Below are positions 8,512 through 15,879 of a stretch of DNA of 64,000 nucleotides, in pieces. A program made the position numbers and the translations under genes. The stretch spans positions 3,508 through 67,507 of the forward strand of contig NZ_RCYB01000002.1 of assembly GCF_004168205.1 (NCBI RefSeq), in the 5' to 3' direction. Below the pieces are notes generated by a model that was given only the letters and a program-made list of their open reading frames with translations, had not been told where the DNA came from and searched no databases. How positions within the stretch are numbered: the first letter of the stretch is position 1; the number at the start of each line of letters is the position of its first letter. The DNA comes from Catenibacterium sp. co_0103. Its GTDB lineage: Bacteria > Bacillota_I > Bacilli_A > Erysipelotrichales > Coprobacillaceae.

Positions 8512-9298
8512 ATTTACCACTCTTTTCTAGTTCTTCATCAGTCATATTGAATAATGCATCAATTAAATAAGTACGAAGTGTTGCATTACCTTCACCTTCT
8601 TTTAATTTAGATGCACCAATTTCACCCGCAATACCCATGGACATAACAGCTGCCGCAGCACTATCTACACTATTTTCTACTGTTAAGAAACAGCCTAAGA
8701 TACCTGATAACATACATCCAGTACCAGTAATAGCACTCATTTCTTTACATCCATTATTGATCATATAGCACTTATTACCATCAGTGACATAATCTATAGG
8801 ACCAGTCACAATAATAATAGTATTGAGTTCTTTTGCGAATGCTTTGATATCGTCAATAAGATCCTGTGAGTTCTTCTGATCTTCTGCAGATGCATCAACA
8901 CCTTTAGTATGACCTGTACCAGCCATTAAAGTCTTGATTTCTGAAACATTCCCTTTGATGGCATCAAAATGAATCTGAGCGAGTAGATCCTTACATGTAT
9001 TAGTACGTAAATCAGTCGCACCTGCACCTACTGGATCTAATACAGTAATATGTTTACACGCATTAGATGCCTTACCTGCTTCAAACATAGAAGCAATTTT
9101 CACCTGATTGAGAGTCCCAATATTAATATTTAATGCATTACTGATAGAAGTCATCTGTGCCACTTCTGTGATCTCATCTGACATAATAGGACTGCCACCA
9201 ATTGCAAGAATCGCATTGGCTACATCATTCACTGTTACATAGTTAGTGATGTTGTGTACTAATGGTTTTACTTCTCTTAATTTCTTAATGTAGTTCAT
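8498..9298 (-). CDS. thiM: hydroxyethylthiazole kinase
   Basis: Phosphorylates the thiazole moiety of thiamine for salvage. The 266-residue protein begins MNYIKKLREVKPLVHNITNY, a typical ThiM N-terminus, and contains VLDPVGAGAT and GNVSEI with the nucleotide-binding TGTGCMLSG near residue 190. The chosen ATG has GGAGGAAAAG directly upstream. An ATG 15 bases earlier is itself part of that ribosome site. The next gene, thiED, begins inside its 3' end. Confidence 0.94.
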   Translation of the reverse strand: MNYIKKLREVKPLVHNITNYVTVNDVANAILAIGGSPIMSDEITEVAQMTSISNALNINIGTLNQVKIASMFEAGKASNACKHITVLDPVGAGATDLRTNTCKDLLAQIHFDAIKGNVSEIKTLMAGTGHTKGVDASAEDQKNSQDLIDDIKAFAKELNTIIIVTGPIDYVTDGNKCYMINNGCKEMSAITGTGCMLSGILGCFLTVENSVDSAAAAVMSMGIAGEIGASKLKEGEGNATLRTYLIDALFNMTDEELEKSGKYEVQ

Positions 9299-9312
9299 AT
9301 TCTTTTCCTCCA

Positions 9313-9342
9313 TAAAAAAGAGCACGCTGAAAGAGGGTGCTC
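9313..9342 (-). terminator. riboswitch-controlled terminator before thiM
   Basis: GAGCAC pairs with GTGCTC around an interior of 11 bases and is followed by seven U, between the TPP aptamer and thiM. It is the likely expression platform: ligand binding would favour termination. Confidence 0.85.
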
Positions 9343-9344
9343 AT

Positions 9345-9425
9345 AAAATTCCTACGTTGGCATTATCCAAATCAGGTTTCATGGTCAAGACTTATGTCTA
9401 CTCTCAGCAAATTAGCTCCCATTTC
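9345..9425 (-). ncRNA. TPP riboswitch (thi box)
   Basis: On the - strand the leader carries the universal thi-box words in order: GGGAGC, CTGAGA, ACCTGATTTGGATAATGCC and AACGTAGGAA. These are the pyrimidine- and pyrophosphate-sensing helices of the TPP aptamer. A rho-independent terminator follows immediately and thiM begins 47 bases after the aptamer, so thiamine pyrophosphate should shut off the thiM-thiED transcript. Confidence 0.96.
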
Positions 9426-9489
9426 AATTGTAATAATATGTTAAAACATTCAGTTATGAAATACAAGGGATTTCATGACCATATACATA

Positions 9490-9518
9490 TTTACTACTCT
9501 ATTCTAGAGTATTATAAT
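9490..9518 (+). promoter_or_regulatory. possible promoter of a small RNA
   Basis: TTTACT and a perfect TATAAT are 17 bases apart on the + strand. No reading frame follows. The downstream 110 bases end in a strong terminator. Confidence 0.5.
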
Positions 9519-9524
9519 ATACAC

Positions 9525-9635
9525 ATCATTCTGTTATAGCTTCCCAAAATATATGAGATACTAATGAGCTTCCCCTCATCAAATTCTCTTCTATAATGGA
9601 ATGTAATCTACCATTTTGGTAGATTTTTTATTTTT
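9525..9635 (+). ncRNA. candidate small RNA with C-rich loop
   Basis: About 110 bases between the thi operon and the prophage, oriented +, with no convincing reading frame. It has a promoter-like element upstream, the word AGCTTCCC twice (9537 and 9567), and a small hairpin ATGAG-CTTCCC-CTCAT at 9564-9579 that would present a C-rich loop. It ends with a terminator (AATCTACCA/TGGTAGATT plus T run). C-rich loops that pair with Shine-Dalgarno sites are a hallmark of Firmicutes regulatory RNAs. The assignment is inference. Confidence 0.45.
9605..9635 (+). terminator. Rho-independent terminator, + strand
   Basis: A 9-bp stem AATCTACCA/TGGTAGATT with a 3-base loop and a T-rich tail. It has no upstream + strand protein gene, so it most likely ends the candidate small RNA. 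Confidence 0.85.
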
Positions 9636-9641
9636 AGGCAT

Positions 9642-9668
9642 AAAAAAAACACCGATTACTCGGTGTCT
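9642..9668 (-). terminator. original terminator of the tRNA operon, now at the prophage left end
   Basis: On the - strand ACACCGA-GTAA-TCGGTGT is followed by eight T. It sits just outside the left attachment core. In the prophage-free chromosome it would directly follow the tRNA-Leu gene now at 45013-45095, so the insertion has cut the tRNA operon off from it. Confidence 0.82.
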
Positions 9669-9676
9669 GCATTCAG

Positions 9677-9695
9677 AATGGTGCGGGTGACAGGA
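9677..9695. repeat. prophage left attachment core
   Basis: The 19-bp sequence AATGGTGCGGGTGACAGGA is identical to 45011-45029, where it forms the 3' end of the intact tRNA-Leu gene. Flanks differ after it (TTTT here, CTTG there). Together with the integrase beside the right copy, this defines the two ends of the prophage. Confidence 0.93.
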
Positions 9696-9797
9696 TTTTA
9701 TTGATAGCAATTCACATTGAATAATGTTATATATTTATGTGTTTTTTCGTGACTTTAAATATATAGAAATATGCTATTTATCATTATCGTTTTAATT

Positions 9798-9819
9798 TTT
9801 TAGTCCACTTTTTAGTCCA
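9798..9819. repeat. integrase arm-type repeats, left end
   Basis: TTTTAGTCCA occurs twice, at 9798-9807 and 9810-9819, in direct orientation. The same decamer is again present twice directly after the integrase gene near the right core. In the circular phage these copies would flank the attachment core, as integrase arm sites do. Confidence 0.7.
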
Positions 9820-9822
9820 AAT

Positions 9823-9860
9823 AAAAAATGCTTCTTTCCGACCGACCAAAGACAGAAAGA
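9823..9860 (-). terminator. terminator, - strand, at prophage left end
   Basis: GCTTCTTTC and GAAAGAAGC form a 9-bp stem around a 16-base loop, followed on the - strand by ATTTTTTATTT. It would stop late transcripts running out of the prophage toward the thi operon. Confidence 0.75.
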
Positions 9861-9965
9861 AGCGATTAACCAAAAGCACTAAAGCCCAATGTTTAAAAGT
9901 GCCCTCGTGCATATAATTATAATAAATCTTTTAAATAAATATATCAATATTTTTTATATTCTTCT

Positions 9966-9993
9966 TTGCATACTACTTGGAGTATGTTATAAT
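9966..9993 (+). promoter_or_regulatory. promoter and operator-like palindrome of the accessory operon
   Basis: TTGCAT and TATAAT are 16 bases apart. The spacer region contains an inverted repeat, CATACT and AGTATG around 6 bases (9969-9986), a likely repressor site. GGAAGGAGGG follows before the first small gene. Confidence 0.7.
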
Positions 9994-10021
9994 ATAATCA
10001 CAAAAGGAAGGAGGGAAAAAG

Positions 10022-10162
10022 ATGAATTTAGATGATTTAAAAAAATTGAGCGAAATCTTTAACAATTTCGCCCAACCGATTGCTACAGTGATTGCTTCTT
10101 GGGTAGGCGCCAAACTAGCAAAGAGCATTACACAGAGCAATAAAAAGAAAAAGAAGAAGTAA
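10022..10162 (+). CDS. 46-residue amphipathic peptide with poly-lysine tail
   Basis: The frame starts MNLDDLKKLSEIF, runs through a mildly hydrophobic middle (PIATVIASWVGAKLAK) and ends in six Lys after an Asn. It has a strong promoter and a perfect GGAAGGAGGG ribosome site 6 bases upstream, so expression in the lysogen is likely. I do not recognise a family. An amphipathic, strongly cationic small peptide could act on membranes or nucleic acid. It is first of three small genes between the left attachment site and the lysis module, a usual place for accessory (moron) genes. Confidence 0.65.
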   Translation: MNLDDLKKLSEIFNNFAQPIATVIASWVGAKLAKSITQSNKKKKKK

Positions 10163-10167
10163 TTCAC

Positions 10168-10190
10168 AAAGGAAGAACTTCTTCTTCCTT
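10168..10190 (+). other. hairpin between small accessory genes
   Basis: AAGGAAGAA and TTCTTCCTT pair in a 9-bp stem around CTTC, just after the 46-residue gene. No T run follows, so it looks like an mRNA stability or translation-control hairpin rather than a terminator. The next gene lacks a clear ribosome site. Confidence 0.4.
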
Positions 10191-10216
10191 CTTCATCTAA
10201 ATGATATCACAAATCT

Positions 10217-10342
10217 ATGAAACAGAAAATAGCAATTATAGTAATGTTTTCAGGAATTGCATTAACAGTGTACAAAAGCTATTGGCTAATAGGAATACTG
10301 ATGATGCTTTTAGGTATGTATCTTCTAGCAAAGGAAAGTTGA
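10217..10342 (+). CDS. 41-residue two-span membrane peptide
   Basis: The frame begins MKQKIAIIVMFSGIA and ends LLAKES. Two hydrophobic stretches separated by the short polar turn TVYKSYW suggest a hairpin in the membrane. It lies in a different frame from the next gene, which starts 3 bases after its stop, so translation could be coupled. No good Shine-Dalgarno is visible. The hydrophobic pattern and tight packing support it. No family recognised. Confidence 0.5.
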   Translation: MKQKIAIIVMFSGIALTVYKSYWLIGILMMLLGMYLLAKES

Positions 10343-10344
10343 GT

Positions 10345-10548
10345 ATGGAAAAAGAAAAATTCAATCAAAAAGAATATGTCAAACAGTGGACAAAAAGTAA
10401 TATGAAAACAGTAAGCGTTAGTTACAAAACTGAATTTGTCACCGAGTTCAGAGAAGCATGTGAGAAACTAGGAATAAAGCAGTCTGCTGTTTTCAGAGAA
10501 GCCATGGAAGCAGTTATTGAAAACGCAAAAAAGGACCAGAGCAAATAG
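10345..10548 (+). CDS. ribbon-helix-helix DNA-binding protein
   Basis: 67 residues from the ATG at 10345, which has AAGGAAAG 8 bases upstream. The same frame is open to 10201, but that segment overlaps the 41-residue membrane peptide and has no ribosome site. MKTVSVSYKTEFVTEFREAC is a typical ribbon strand plus helix, followed by LGIKQSAVFREAMEAVI. Such proteins regulate their own promoters, and the palindrome at 9969-9986 is a natural candidate site. It could alternatively be a relaxase-type or partition accessory, but nothing supports that here. Confidence 0.7.
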   Translation: MEKEKFNQKEYVKQWTKSNMKTVSVSYKTEFVTEFREACEKLGIKQSAVFREAMEAVIENAKKDQSK

Positions 10549-10560
10549 CCCTGGTCTTTT
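10531..10560 (+). terminator. terminator of the accessory operon
   Basis: AGGACCAG pairs with CTGGTCTT around 11 bases and is followed by TTCTT. It overlaps the end of the ribbon-helix-helix gene. Confidence 0.72.
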
Positions 10561-10643
10561 CTTATGCTTTAAATTGTTGTGTAGTCGAAATTAAGTCAAG
10601 TTTAGTCAACATCTTTATGAATAAACTCATAATAAAACTTAAA

Positions 10644-11438
10644 TTAGACTTTTTTCAAATACTTTCTAGCAACCCAACCACTTGGAATCTTTGCCCAATC
10701 TCCATCGAATTTAGACACAGTAACACGAGTGCCATAATTTAGACAGCCGTCCTTGTCGTAATCGTGAGCCTTAGCGTTCTTAGTTAATTCATTGTATGTT
10801 TTTCTTCTACAGTTAGCTCCTGGTCCTGTTCTGACACTTAAATCACTAGCAGTAATCATATAAGTACCTAAAGTACTAGATGCATTGCTCTGTGGCTTAG
10901 GTGTAGGAGTTTTAACATGTTCGTTTACACTCTTATTTAAGATACCCTCTACAATTGCCTTTGCGCACTTGTCAGCGTTCCAATGAGCCTTATCTGTGGC
11001 ATTGTCAACAAAGCAGCACTCAACTAGAAGCGCTGGAGAATTAGTCTTTCTCAACACATATAACTTTGTAGATGTTTTAACACCTCTATTTCTAATGCCT
11101 AGAGTGTTAGAAATATTCTTGACGATTCTTTCAGCTTCATCTTTTGCTTTTGATTTACTGTTGTAGATATATACCTCTGTACCTGTTCCGCCTCCAGCGT
11201 TGAGATGAATAGAGATATCTAAGTCAACATTATGATCATTACACTTGTTTACAATTGCTTTTAGGTTAGAATTCTGGTCTTTTCCATTATCATCAGTACA
11301 GTCATATACTGTATGTCCGTTTGCTCTTAACAACTCAATTACTTTGTTTTTAACTTTTCTGTCTTCATTGACTTCGTCTAACAATCCACTTGCTCCACGA
11401 CATTTTAAAGAATGTCCACCATGAACGTTAATTCTCAT
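10644..11438 (-). CDS. phage endolysin, N-acetylmuramoyl-L-alanine amidase with SH3 domain
   Basis: 264 residues. The N-terminal Amidase_3 domain (about 1-170) has the zinc ligands in HGGHS near residue 6, SIHLNAGG in the middle, and the catalytic Glu in LVECCFVDN. It cleaves the bond between muramic acid and the stem peptide. The C-terminal part (about 190-264) is an SH3b-type wall-binding domain (SDLSVRTGPG, VSKFDGDWAKI). No signal peptide, so release depends on the holin encoded just upstream. Confidence 0.92.
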   Translation of the reverse strand: MRINVHGGHSLKCRGASGLLDEVNEDRKVKNKVIELLRANGHTVYDCTDDNGKDQNSNLKAIVNKCNDHNVDLDISIHLNAGGGTGTEVYIYNSKSKAKDEAERIVKNISNTLGIRNRGVKTSTKLYVLRKTNSPALLVECCFVDNATDKAHWNADKCAKAIVEGILNKSVNEHVKTPTPKPQSNASSTLGTYMITASDLSVRTGPGANCRRKTYNELTKNAKAHDYDKDGCLNYGTRVTVSKFDGDWAKIPSGWVARKYLKKV

Positions 11439-11455
11439 ACTTTATACCTTCTTTC

Positions 11456-11704
11456 TTATAATTTAATACACACATTCTTTTCTTTCTTGTAAGCATCTAA
11501 ATATAATTCTTTTCTATCTCCGTTATAAGTAGCCTCAAAATACATACCATCTGACAATGTAGTTGATAGTAAAGCCTTGTTATTTTGAAGTGTCTTACAC
11601 ACCCACACAACATAGATATCGAAATCCTGTGGATCTTCTAGATGTTCGTTTGTATATCTTCTTACTTCTTCGGTTGCAATCTTTAGAAATTCGTCATTAC
11701 CCAT
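11456..11704 (-). CDS. DUF6275-like phage protein
   Basis: 82 residues, between holin and endolysin, overlapping the holin end by 8 bases. The sequence (YVVWVCKTLQNNKALLSTTL, YFEATYNGDRKELYLDAY) matches the small proteins commonly found at this point in Firmicutes phages and named DUF6275. Role unknown. Its place in the lysis cassette hints at a part in lysis timing, but no membrane segment is present. Confidence 0.7.
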   Translation of the reverse strand: MGNDEFLKIATEEVRRYTNEHLEDPQDFDIYVVWVCKTLQNNKALLSTTLSDGMYFEATYNGDRKELYLDAYKKEKNVCIKL

Positions 11705-12164
11705 TGTTATTCTCCTTGTTGATAGCGTTTTCTGCTACTTCTAAGCCTTTAGTTAAAACAGATGGTACGTTGTCTCCGGCTTCCACGAAGTTCTCAATGA
11801 TGCTTCTTAATTCATTGATAATGAGAGATGCTAATGTAAACCATCCAACATAAGTTGTGATAGTCAAATCGATGTTAATTGTCTGTCCAATCTCAATGAA
11901 AATAGAAGATGCAAGAAATGCTACTAGCACCATGAGCCAGTAACCTAACTTTTTCCATACACCTCTGACTCCTTTAGCGGAATTTTCTTTGCCTGTTAAT
12001 CTAGACTTTCTAATTCCTGTGATGTAGTCAATGATGTTTAATGTCAAAAAGCCTACGAATAAAAACCAATGTGTGCCTAATGCAGCAGTCAATACTGCTA
12101 CAATAGTGCCTCCGATAGCGTTAATCGCATCCATGTATTTTAATGATGTATCATATAATTTCAT
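11697..12164 (-). CDS. phage holin, phage_holin_4 type
   Basis: 155 residues with hydrophobic segments near 15-35, 36-55 (FLFVGFLTLNIIDYITG), 75-95 and 100-120, and charged ends. The motif NIIDYITGIRKSR is characteristic of the TcdE/phage_holin_4 family. It should form pores that let the endolysin reach the wall. AAAAAGGAGAAG precedes the ATG. Directly upstream of the DUF6275 and endolysin genes, the normal lysis order. Confidence 0.9.
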   Translation of the reverse strand: MKLYDTSLKYMDAINAIGGTIVAVLTAALGTHWFLFVGFLTLNIIDYITGIRKSRLTGKENSAKGVRGVWKKLGYWLMVLVAFLASSIFIEIGQTINIDLTITTYVGWFTLASLIINELRSIIENFVEAGDNVPSVLTKGLEVAENAINKENNNG

Positions 12165-12179
12165 ATTTTCTTCTCCTTT

Positions 12180-14048
12180 TTAAGCATATGAATATGTATA
12201 AAAACCGCAAATATAAACGTTGTTTATGGTGTTTCTTAGTGAAGTCAAAGTAAAATTACCTTTTGTGACATCGTTGGTTATAGGGTAATATCTGATGACT
12301 AGCCCAGCGTCTGCAGCGGGGTTTGCTATGGGAATGAACATATTGCTTTTTGGTTTTTTGTCGGCAGGAAATCCTGTCCACATGTACCCCATAGTATTCC
12401 CTCCGATTGTGGCGTTTACTACACCATCCCAGTTTATTTCGCAGAGTTTCAATCCGTCGTTATATCGGTATTTCAGTGTGATACCACATGCATTAGTTCC
12501 ACAAGAGATCCAATCAGACCAGCCAATAACTCTATGCTGTATCTTCTTATCCGTGAGCACGGGCACCCATGTATCTACTTGATTCTCTGTATCAAAATCA
12601 AATACATACCCATTAAATGACTGCGCTTCAAGAGGCATATCCACCTTTAATTTCCCACTCTCTGCCTTGCATCCAACTCCAATTCCTCTGCCGTCAGCCG
12701 AAAAATCAAGCAGTTTAAATGAAGGAGCGATAGCAGCATAAGATGCAACACCATCTGTAGTGAAGTAATCCTTCACAAGCACTCTGAAAGAATAGGCATT
12801 GTCTGCGCTGAACTTGCCAGCAGATGATATATATACCTTGTTCTCGCCACTGTATGAATCTGTATAAGTTGCAAGAGTAGTCCATGTTTCACCATTTTTA
12901 TACTGGATCATGACAGACTTATCATTTTTATTTGCAACAGGTGCAATTGAAAATGAATAAGTAATCTTAACTGCCGTACCTTCATCGTCAGCTTTGTTAG
13001 TCGATACATTCCAACGTTGTGCAGTGACATTCTTAACAGTCGGTGACCACCACTGCGTGACACTGATATTCTTCGAAAGTGCGGCTTTCTGTCCTCTTGA
13101 ATCTGTAACTGTCGATTTAAGTGTAACTGTGCCAGATGATTTCAACGGCTGAGTTGTAAAGAAACTGTTTGGTCCAGGTATGATCTGTCCATCAATCTCA
13201 TTGTAATAGTAAGTAATTGAAGCACCGTTCTTCGCCGTTGCTGATACATTACATTTGACTTTCGAAACGCCCTGTATAATTGTTGATGCTCCGAATCTTT
13301 TTGCGATTGCAGCATCTTCATTTGTGTATGTGATTCCTGTTACGGTTGGCTCATAGCCCGATGGCAGTACTAAATCCAATCGGCAGTAGTTAGTACCGAT
13401 GTACTTTCCGGCACGATTGTATGTATCTACCTTGAATGTCATATATGAATATGACGTGTTAGTCATCTTGCTGATCAGTGAAGTCGGTACTGTCCATCTG
13501 AATTCGTCATTCCACTGATTATCAGCAATCTGTACATTCATATCGTAATAACTGTATGAGATTACATGACCAAAGTCAGATGATGCCCTAGGTGTCTTGA
13601 TTGTCACACTGTTTCCAAAATAAACTGATGTTGGAGAACAGTAAGGCTTAGTTGCTCTAGGAATGACATCGCAGTCAACACCACCCGAAGCAGATACACT
13701 ACCTACATAGCTGCCCGAAAGAGTTACTTTCAATTCCTGTGAGAATGAGAAATCAAAATGCTTGCCACCGTTACTGTCATGAGGGATTCTAATATTAGTA
13801 ACCGTCGCAAGTGTCTTTGTTCCACTTCCTCCAATAGTCACTCCACCAGACCATAACAGTACGCCATTAGCCCACATAGATCCGTATTTAGTAGCGTTTG
13901 AGTGGATATCCCACTTATAGTACCTTGTCAGTGTAGCAGTCCATAAATCATAGTTTTCGTCAACATTGACACCTGTTCGTGTCATTGTCATTGTGACATT
14001 ACCATTGCCGCCGCCAAACGAAGCACTGCATGTTGCATATGTTGCCAT
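12180..14048 (-). CDS. tail-tip / host-specificity protein, DUF859-like
   Basis: 622 residues, rich in Ser, Thr, Gly and beta structure. The N-terminal half resembles DUF859 proteins of streptococcal phages (YDLWTATLTRYYKWDIHSN, GTKTLATVTNIRIPHD), and the centre has Ig-like segments. The last 130 residues form a separate domain, probably the receptor-contact end. Its ATG overlaps the stop of the preceding tail gene (TGATG), so it is the last tail gene before lysis. Receptor binding is inferred from position and family. Confidence 0.75.
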   Translation of the reverse strand: MATYATCSASFGGGNGNVTMTMTRTGVNVDENYDLWTATLTRYYKWDIHSNATKYGSMWANGVLLWSGGVTIGGSGTKTLATVTNIRIPHDSNGGKHFDFSFSQELKVTLSGSYVGSVSASGGVDCDVIPRATKPYCSPTSVYFGNSVTIKTPRASSDFGHVISYSYYDMNVQIADNQWNDEFRWTVPTSLISKMTNTSYSYMTFKVDTYNRAGKYIGTNYCRLDLVLPSGYEPTVTGITYTNEDAAIAKRFGASTIIQGVSKVKCNVSATAKNGASITYYYNEIDGQIIPGPNSFFTTQPLKSSGTVTLKSTVTDSRGQKAALSKNISVTQWWSPTVKNVTAQRWNVSTNKADDEGTAVKITYSFSIAPVANKNDKSVMIQYKNGETWTTLATYTDSYSGENKVYISSAGKFSADNAYSFRVLVKDYFTTDGVASYAAIAPSFKLLDFSADGRGIGVGCKAESGKLKVDMPLEAQSFNGYVFDFDTENQVDTWVPVLTDKKIQHRVIGWSDWISCGTNACGITLKYRYNDGLKLCEINWDGVVNATIGGNTMGYMWTGFPADKKPKSNMFIPIANPAADAGLVIRYYPITNDVTKGNFTLTSLRNTINNVYICGFYTYSYA

Positions 14049-14812
14049 CAGTCACCACCTACTTTCTTAAATGTTAATGATCCATCGCGGTTAACAATGA
14101 ATCCGAAGTTTCCAATCCTCAAGGAACTAGAAACTTCGATGTTTGAATTGTACATTCTGTTATTAGCGAAATACGCTACTTCGTCATTGTTCTGAAGAAT
14201 AGAGTACTTGCTGTTTGTCTGTTTTGTCTTGAATTCAGATTCCTGCTTACCTATCTCTATTCCGTCTGCATTGAATCTGATATAAGTGTTCAGCTGAGTC
14301 TGATTGTTTGATACAGTGTCAGAAAGAGAACTAAAGTCTTCTTTCTTTACAAATCCCATCTGAATGCTTTCCGTTGTCTGCTGAATAGTAGATACAGTAG
14401 AAGCGAGGTTTGCACCATCTGAAGCACTATAATAATTCTCTGATACTGTCTGTAAGATGGATGCCTTTGTCTGTTCTATAGACGAAGAAGCATCCTTAGT
14501 CGCCTGCTGCAGCTGATTGTTCATGTTGTTTATTCTGTTGTCGTAATCATCAATGATTGACTTTAGGTCATTTGCAAGCACTGGGGTGGTCGTTGTATAT
14601 GTTCCATCATCCCATAATATCTTCGACCTAACCCAGTAATAATGCTTGTCAATGTAGTCATCGGGAACGCTTTTCCACCCGTTACTGCTTGCATCGGGCA
14701 TTTCCGTTGCTGAATCTGATAGGTAATACTCCGGAGTGATTGAGCGAATTCCCTGTCCGTCCTCGCCATCATTAACTCTCACGAGGGTCATGCTAGCCGA
14801 TGCCTTAACCAT
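14048..14812 (-). CDS. phage tail/baseplate protein with coiled coil
   Basis: 254 residues. The N-terminal part (ITPEYYLSDSATEMPD, HYYWVRSKILWDDGTY) is the collar-like repeat seen in streptococcal baseplate upper proteins. A long helical coiled coil follows (about 80-170, DYDNRINNMNNQLQQATKD) and then a beta-rich C-terminus. Likely links the distal tail protein to the receptor-binding protein encoded next. Role inferred from sequence type and position. Confidence 0.7.
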   Translation of the reverse strand: MVKASASMTLVRVNDGEDGQGIRSITPEYYLSDSATEMPDASSNGWKSVPDDYIDKHYYWVRSKILWDDGTYTTTTPVLANDLKSIIDDYDNRINNMNNQLQQATKDASSSIEQTKASILQTVSENYYSASDGANLASTVSTIQQTTESIQMGFVKKEDFSSLSDTVSNNQTQLNTYIRFNADGIEIGKQESEFKTKQTNSKYSILQNNDEVAYFANNRMYNSNIEVSSSLRIGNFGFIVNRDGSLTFKKVGGD

Positions 14813-14816
14813 ATAA

Positions 14817-15869
14817 TTAACCTTCTAGCTGAGCACTGAATGTTGCCTTGTTTGTGATATCACCTGCACCGATTGTGTATGTCGCGCCTGTTGCTACTGC
14901 GGCAGTTCCGCCGTCCTTATACCACTTGATAGCTCCTAATGCAGATAACGCAGAACCAGTCACTTCAACTCCACCTTTATAAACATGAGCAGTTAAAGTT
15001 GTAGCAATAGCAGTGTTCTTGAAGATTGTTCCACCGCTTGAGGTGATAGCCATGGTAATAGCATCCTTGCCATTTGTTCCGTTGATTCCGTTTGTACCTT
15101 TGTAAGATACAGAATATGATTCAGTAGACTTACCATCCGAATAGTTTACAACAGTCTTTGTCCATAAGTACTGACCATTTGCCACGCTAGGCACTGTAGT
15201 ACTCCAAGTTCCTGTTGGAGGAGTAGTGCCGCTTGTGCCTGCCTGGTATGTAACAGATGTTGAACTTACAGTAACGCTTGTACCGTTTGAACCATTTGAG
15301 CCGTTTGTACCCTTGTAAGAGACTGAGTAGGCTTCTGTTGATTTGCCATCAGAATACCTAACTACTGTCTTAGTCCAAAGGAACTGACCATTAGGTACAT
15401 TTGGAACAGTAGCGCTCCATTCACCTGTTGGCTTAGTAGTTCCACTTGCACCGACCTGGTAAGTTACAGAAGTAGAACTTACGGTAACACTTGTCCCATT
15501 CTGACCTGTCTGACCCTTGAATGCGATTGAGTAACTGAACGTCTTGTTGATTGTAATATCACCATTCACAACAATAGGAATAGTGATAGTGCCACTCTTA
15601 GTTAATGCAGATGTTGCAGTAACTGTGATTGTTGGCATTGGTGACTTGCCGTCAGACACTGCTGAAATTCCTGTAGGACATGTGATAGTTCCTACAGTAC
15701 ACGGAACCTGTTCATTACCACACAATGCCATTACCTGTGTAGTAGTTGTCTGTGTGCCGTTTACAGAAGTAGTAGTGCCTAAAAATGTGTGGCTATCACT
15801 TGTCAATACGACGGAATATCCATCGGTTAAGTCGATAACGTCAATCTGATTGACCGCTTTAATTGCCAT
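14817..15869 (-). CDS. repetitive tail fibre / baseplate protein
   Basis: 350 residues. After a beta-rich N-terminal domain there are two tandem repeats of about 63 residues, each starting NGTSVTVSSTSVTYQ and ending SYSVSYKGTNG, then short collagen-like GTNG/GSNG runs and a C-terminal Ig-like domain. The repeats are also near-identical at DNA level (about 15110-15500), so copy number could change by recombination. AGGAGG precedes the ATG. A structural tail fibre or decoration role is inferred. Confidence 0.72.
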   Translation of the reverse strand: MAIKAVNQIDVIDLTDGYSVVLTSDSHTFLGTTTSVNGTQTTTTQVMALCGNEQVPCTVGTITCPTGISAVSDGKSPMPTITVTATSALTKSGTITIPIVVNGDITINKTFSYSIAFKGQTGQNGTSVTVSSTSVTYQVGASGTTKPTGEWSATVPNVPNGQFLWTKTVVRYSDGKSTEAYSVSYKGTNGSNGSNGTSVTVSSTSVTYQAGTSGTTPPTGTWSTTVPSVANGQYLWTKTVVNYSDGKSTESYSVSYKGTNGINGTNGKDAITMAITSSGGTIFKNTAIATTLTAHVYKGGVEVTGSALSALGAIKWYKDGGTAAVATGATYTIGAGDITNKATFSAQLEG

Positions 15870-15879
15870 AATTTTCCTC

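Larger units (their letters stand above)
9700..10021. other. left-end intergenic region of the prophage
   Basis: About 320 bases without a protein gene. It holds two integrase arm-like repeats, a - strand terminator and the promoter of the accessory operon. The first hundred bases are AT-rich and I see nothing definite there. Confidence 0.6.
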
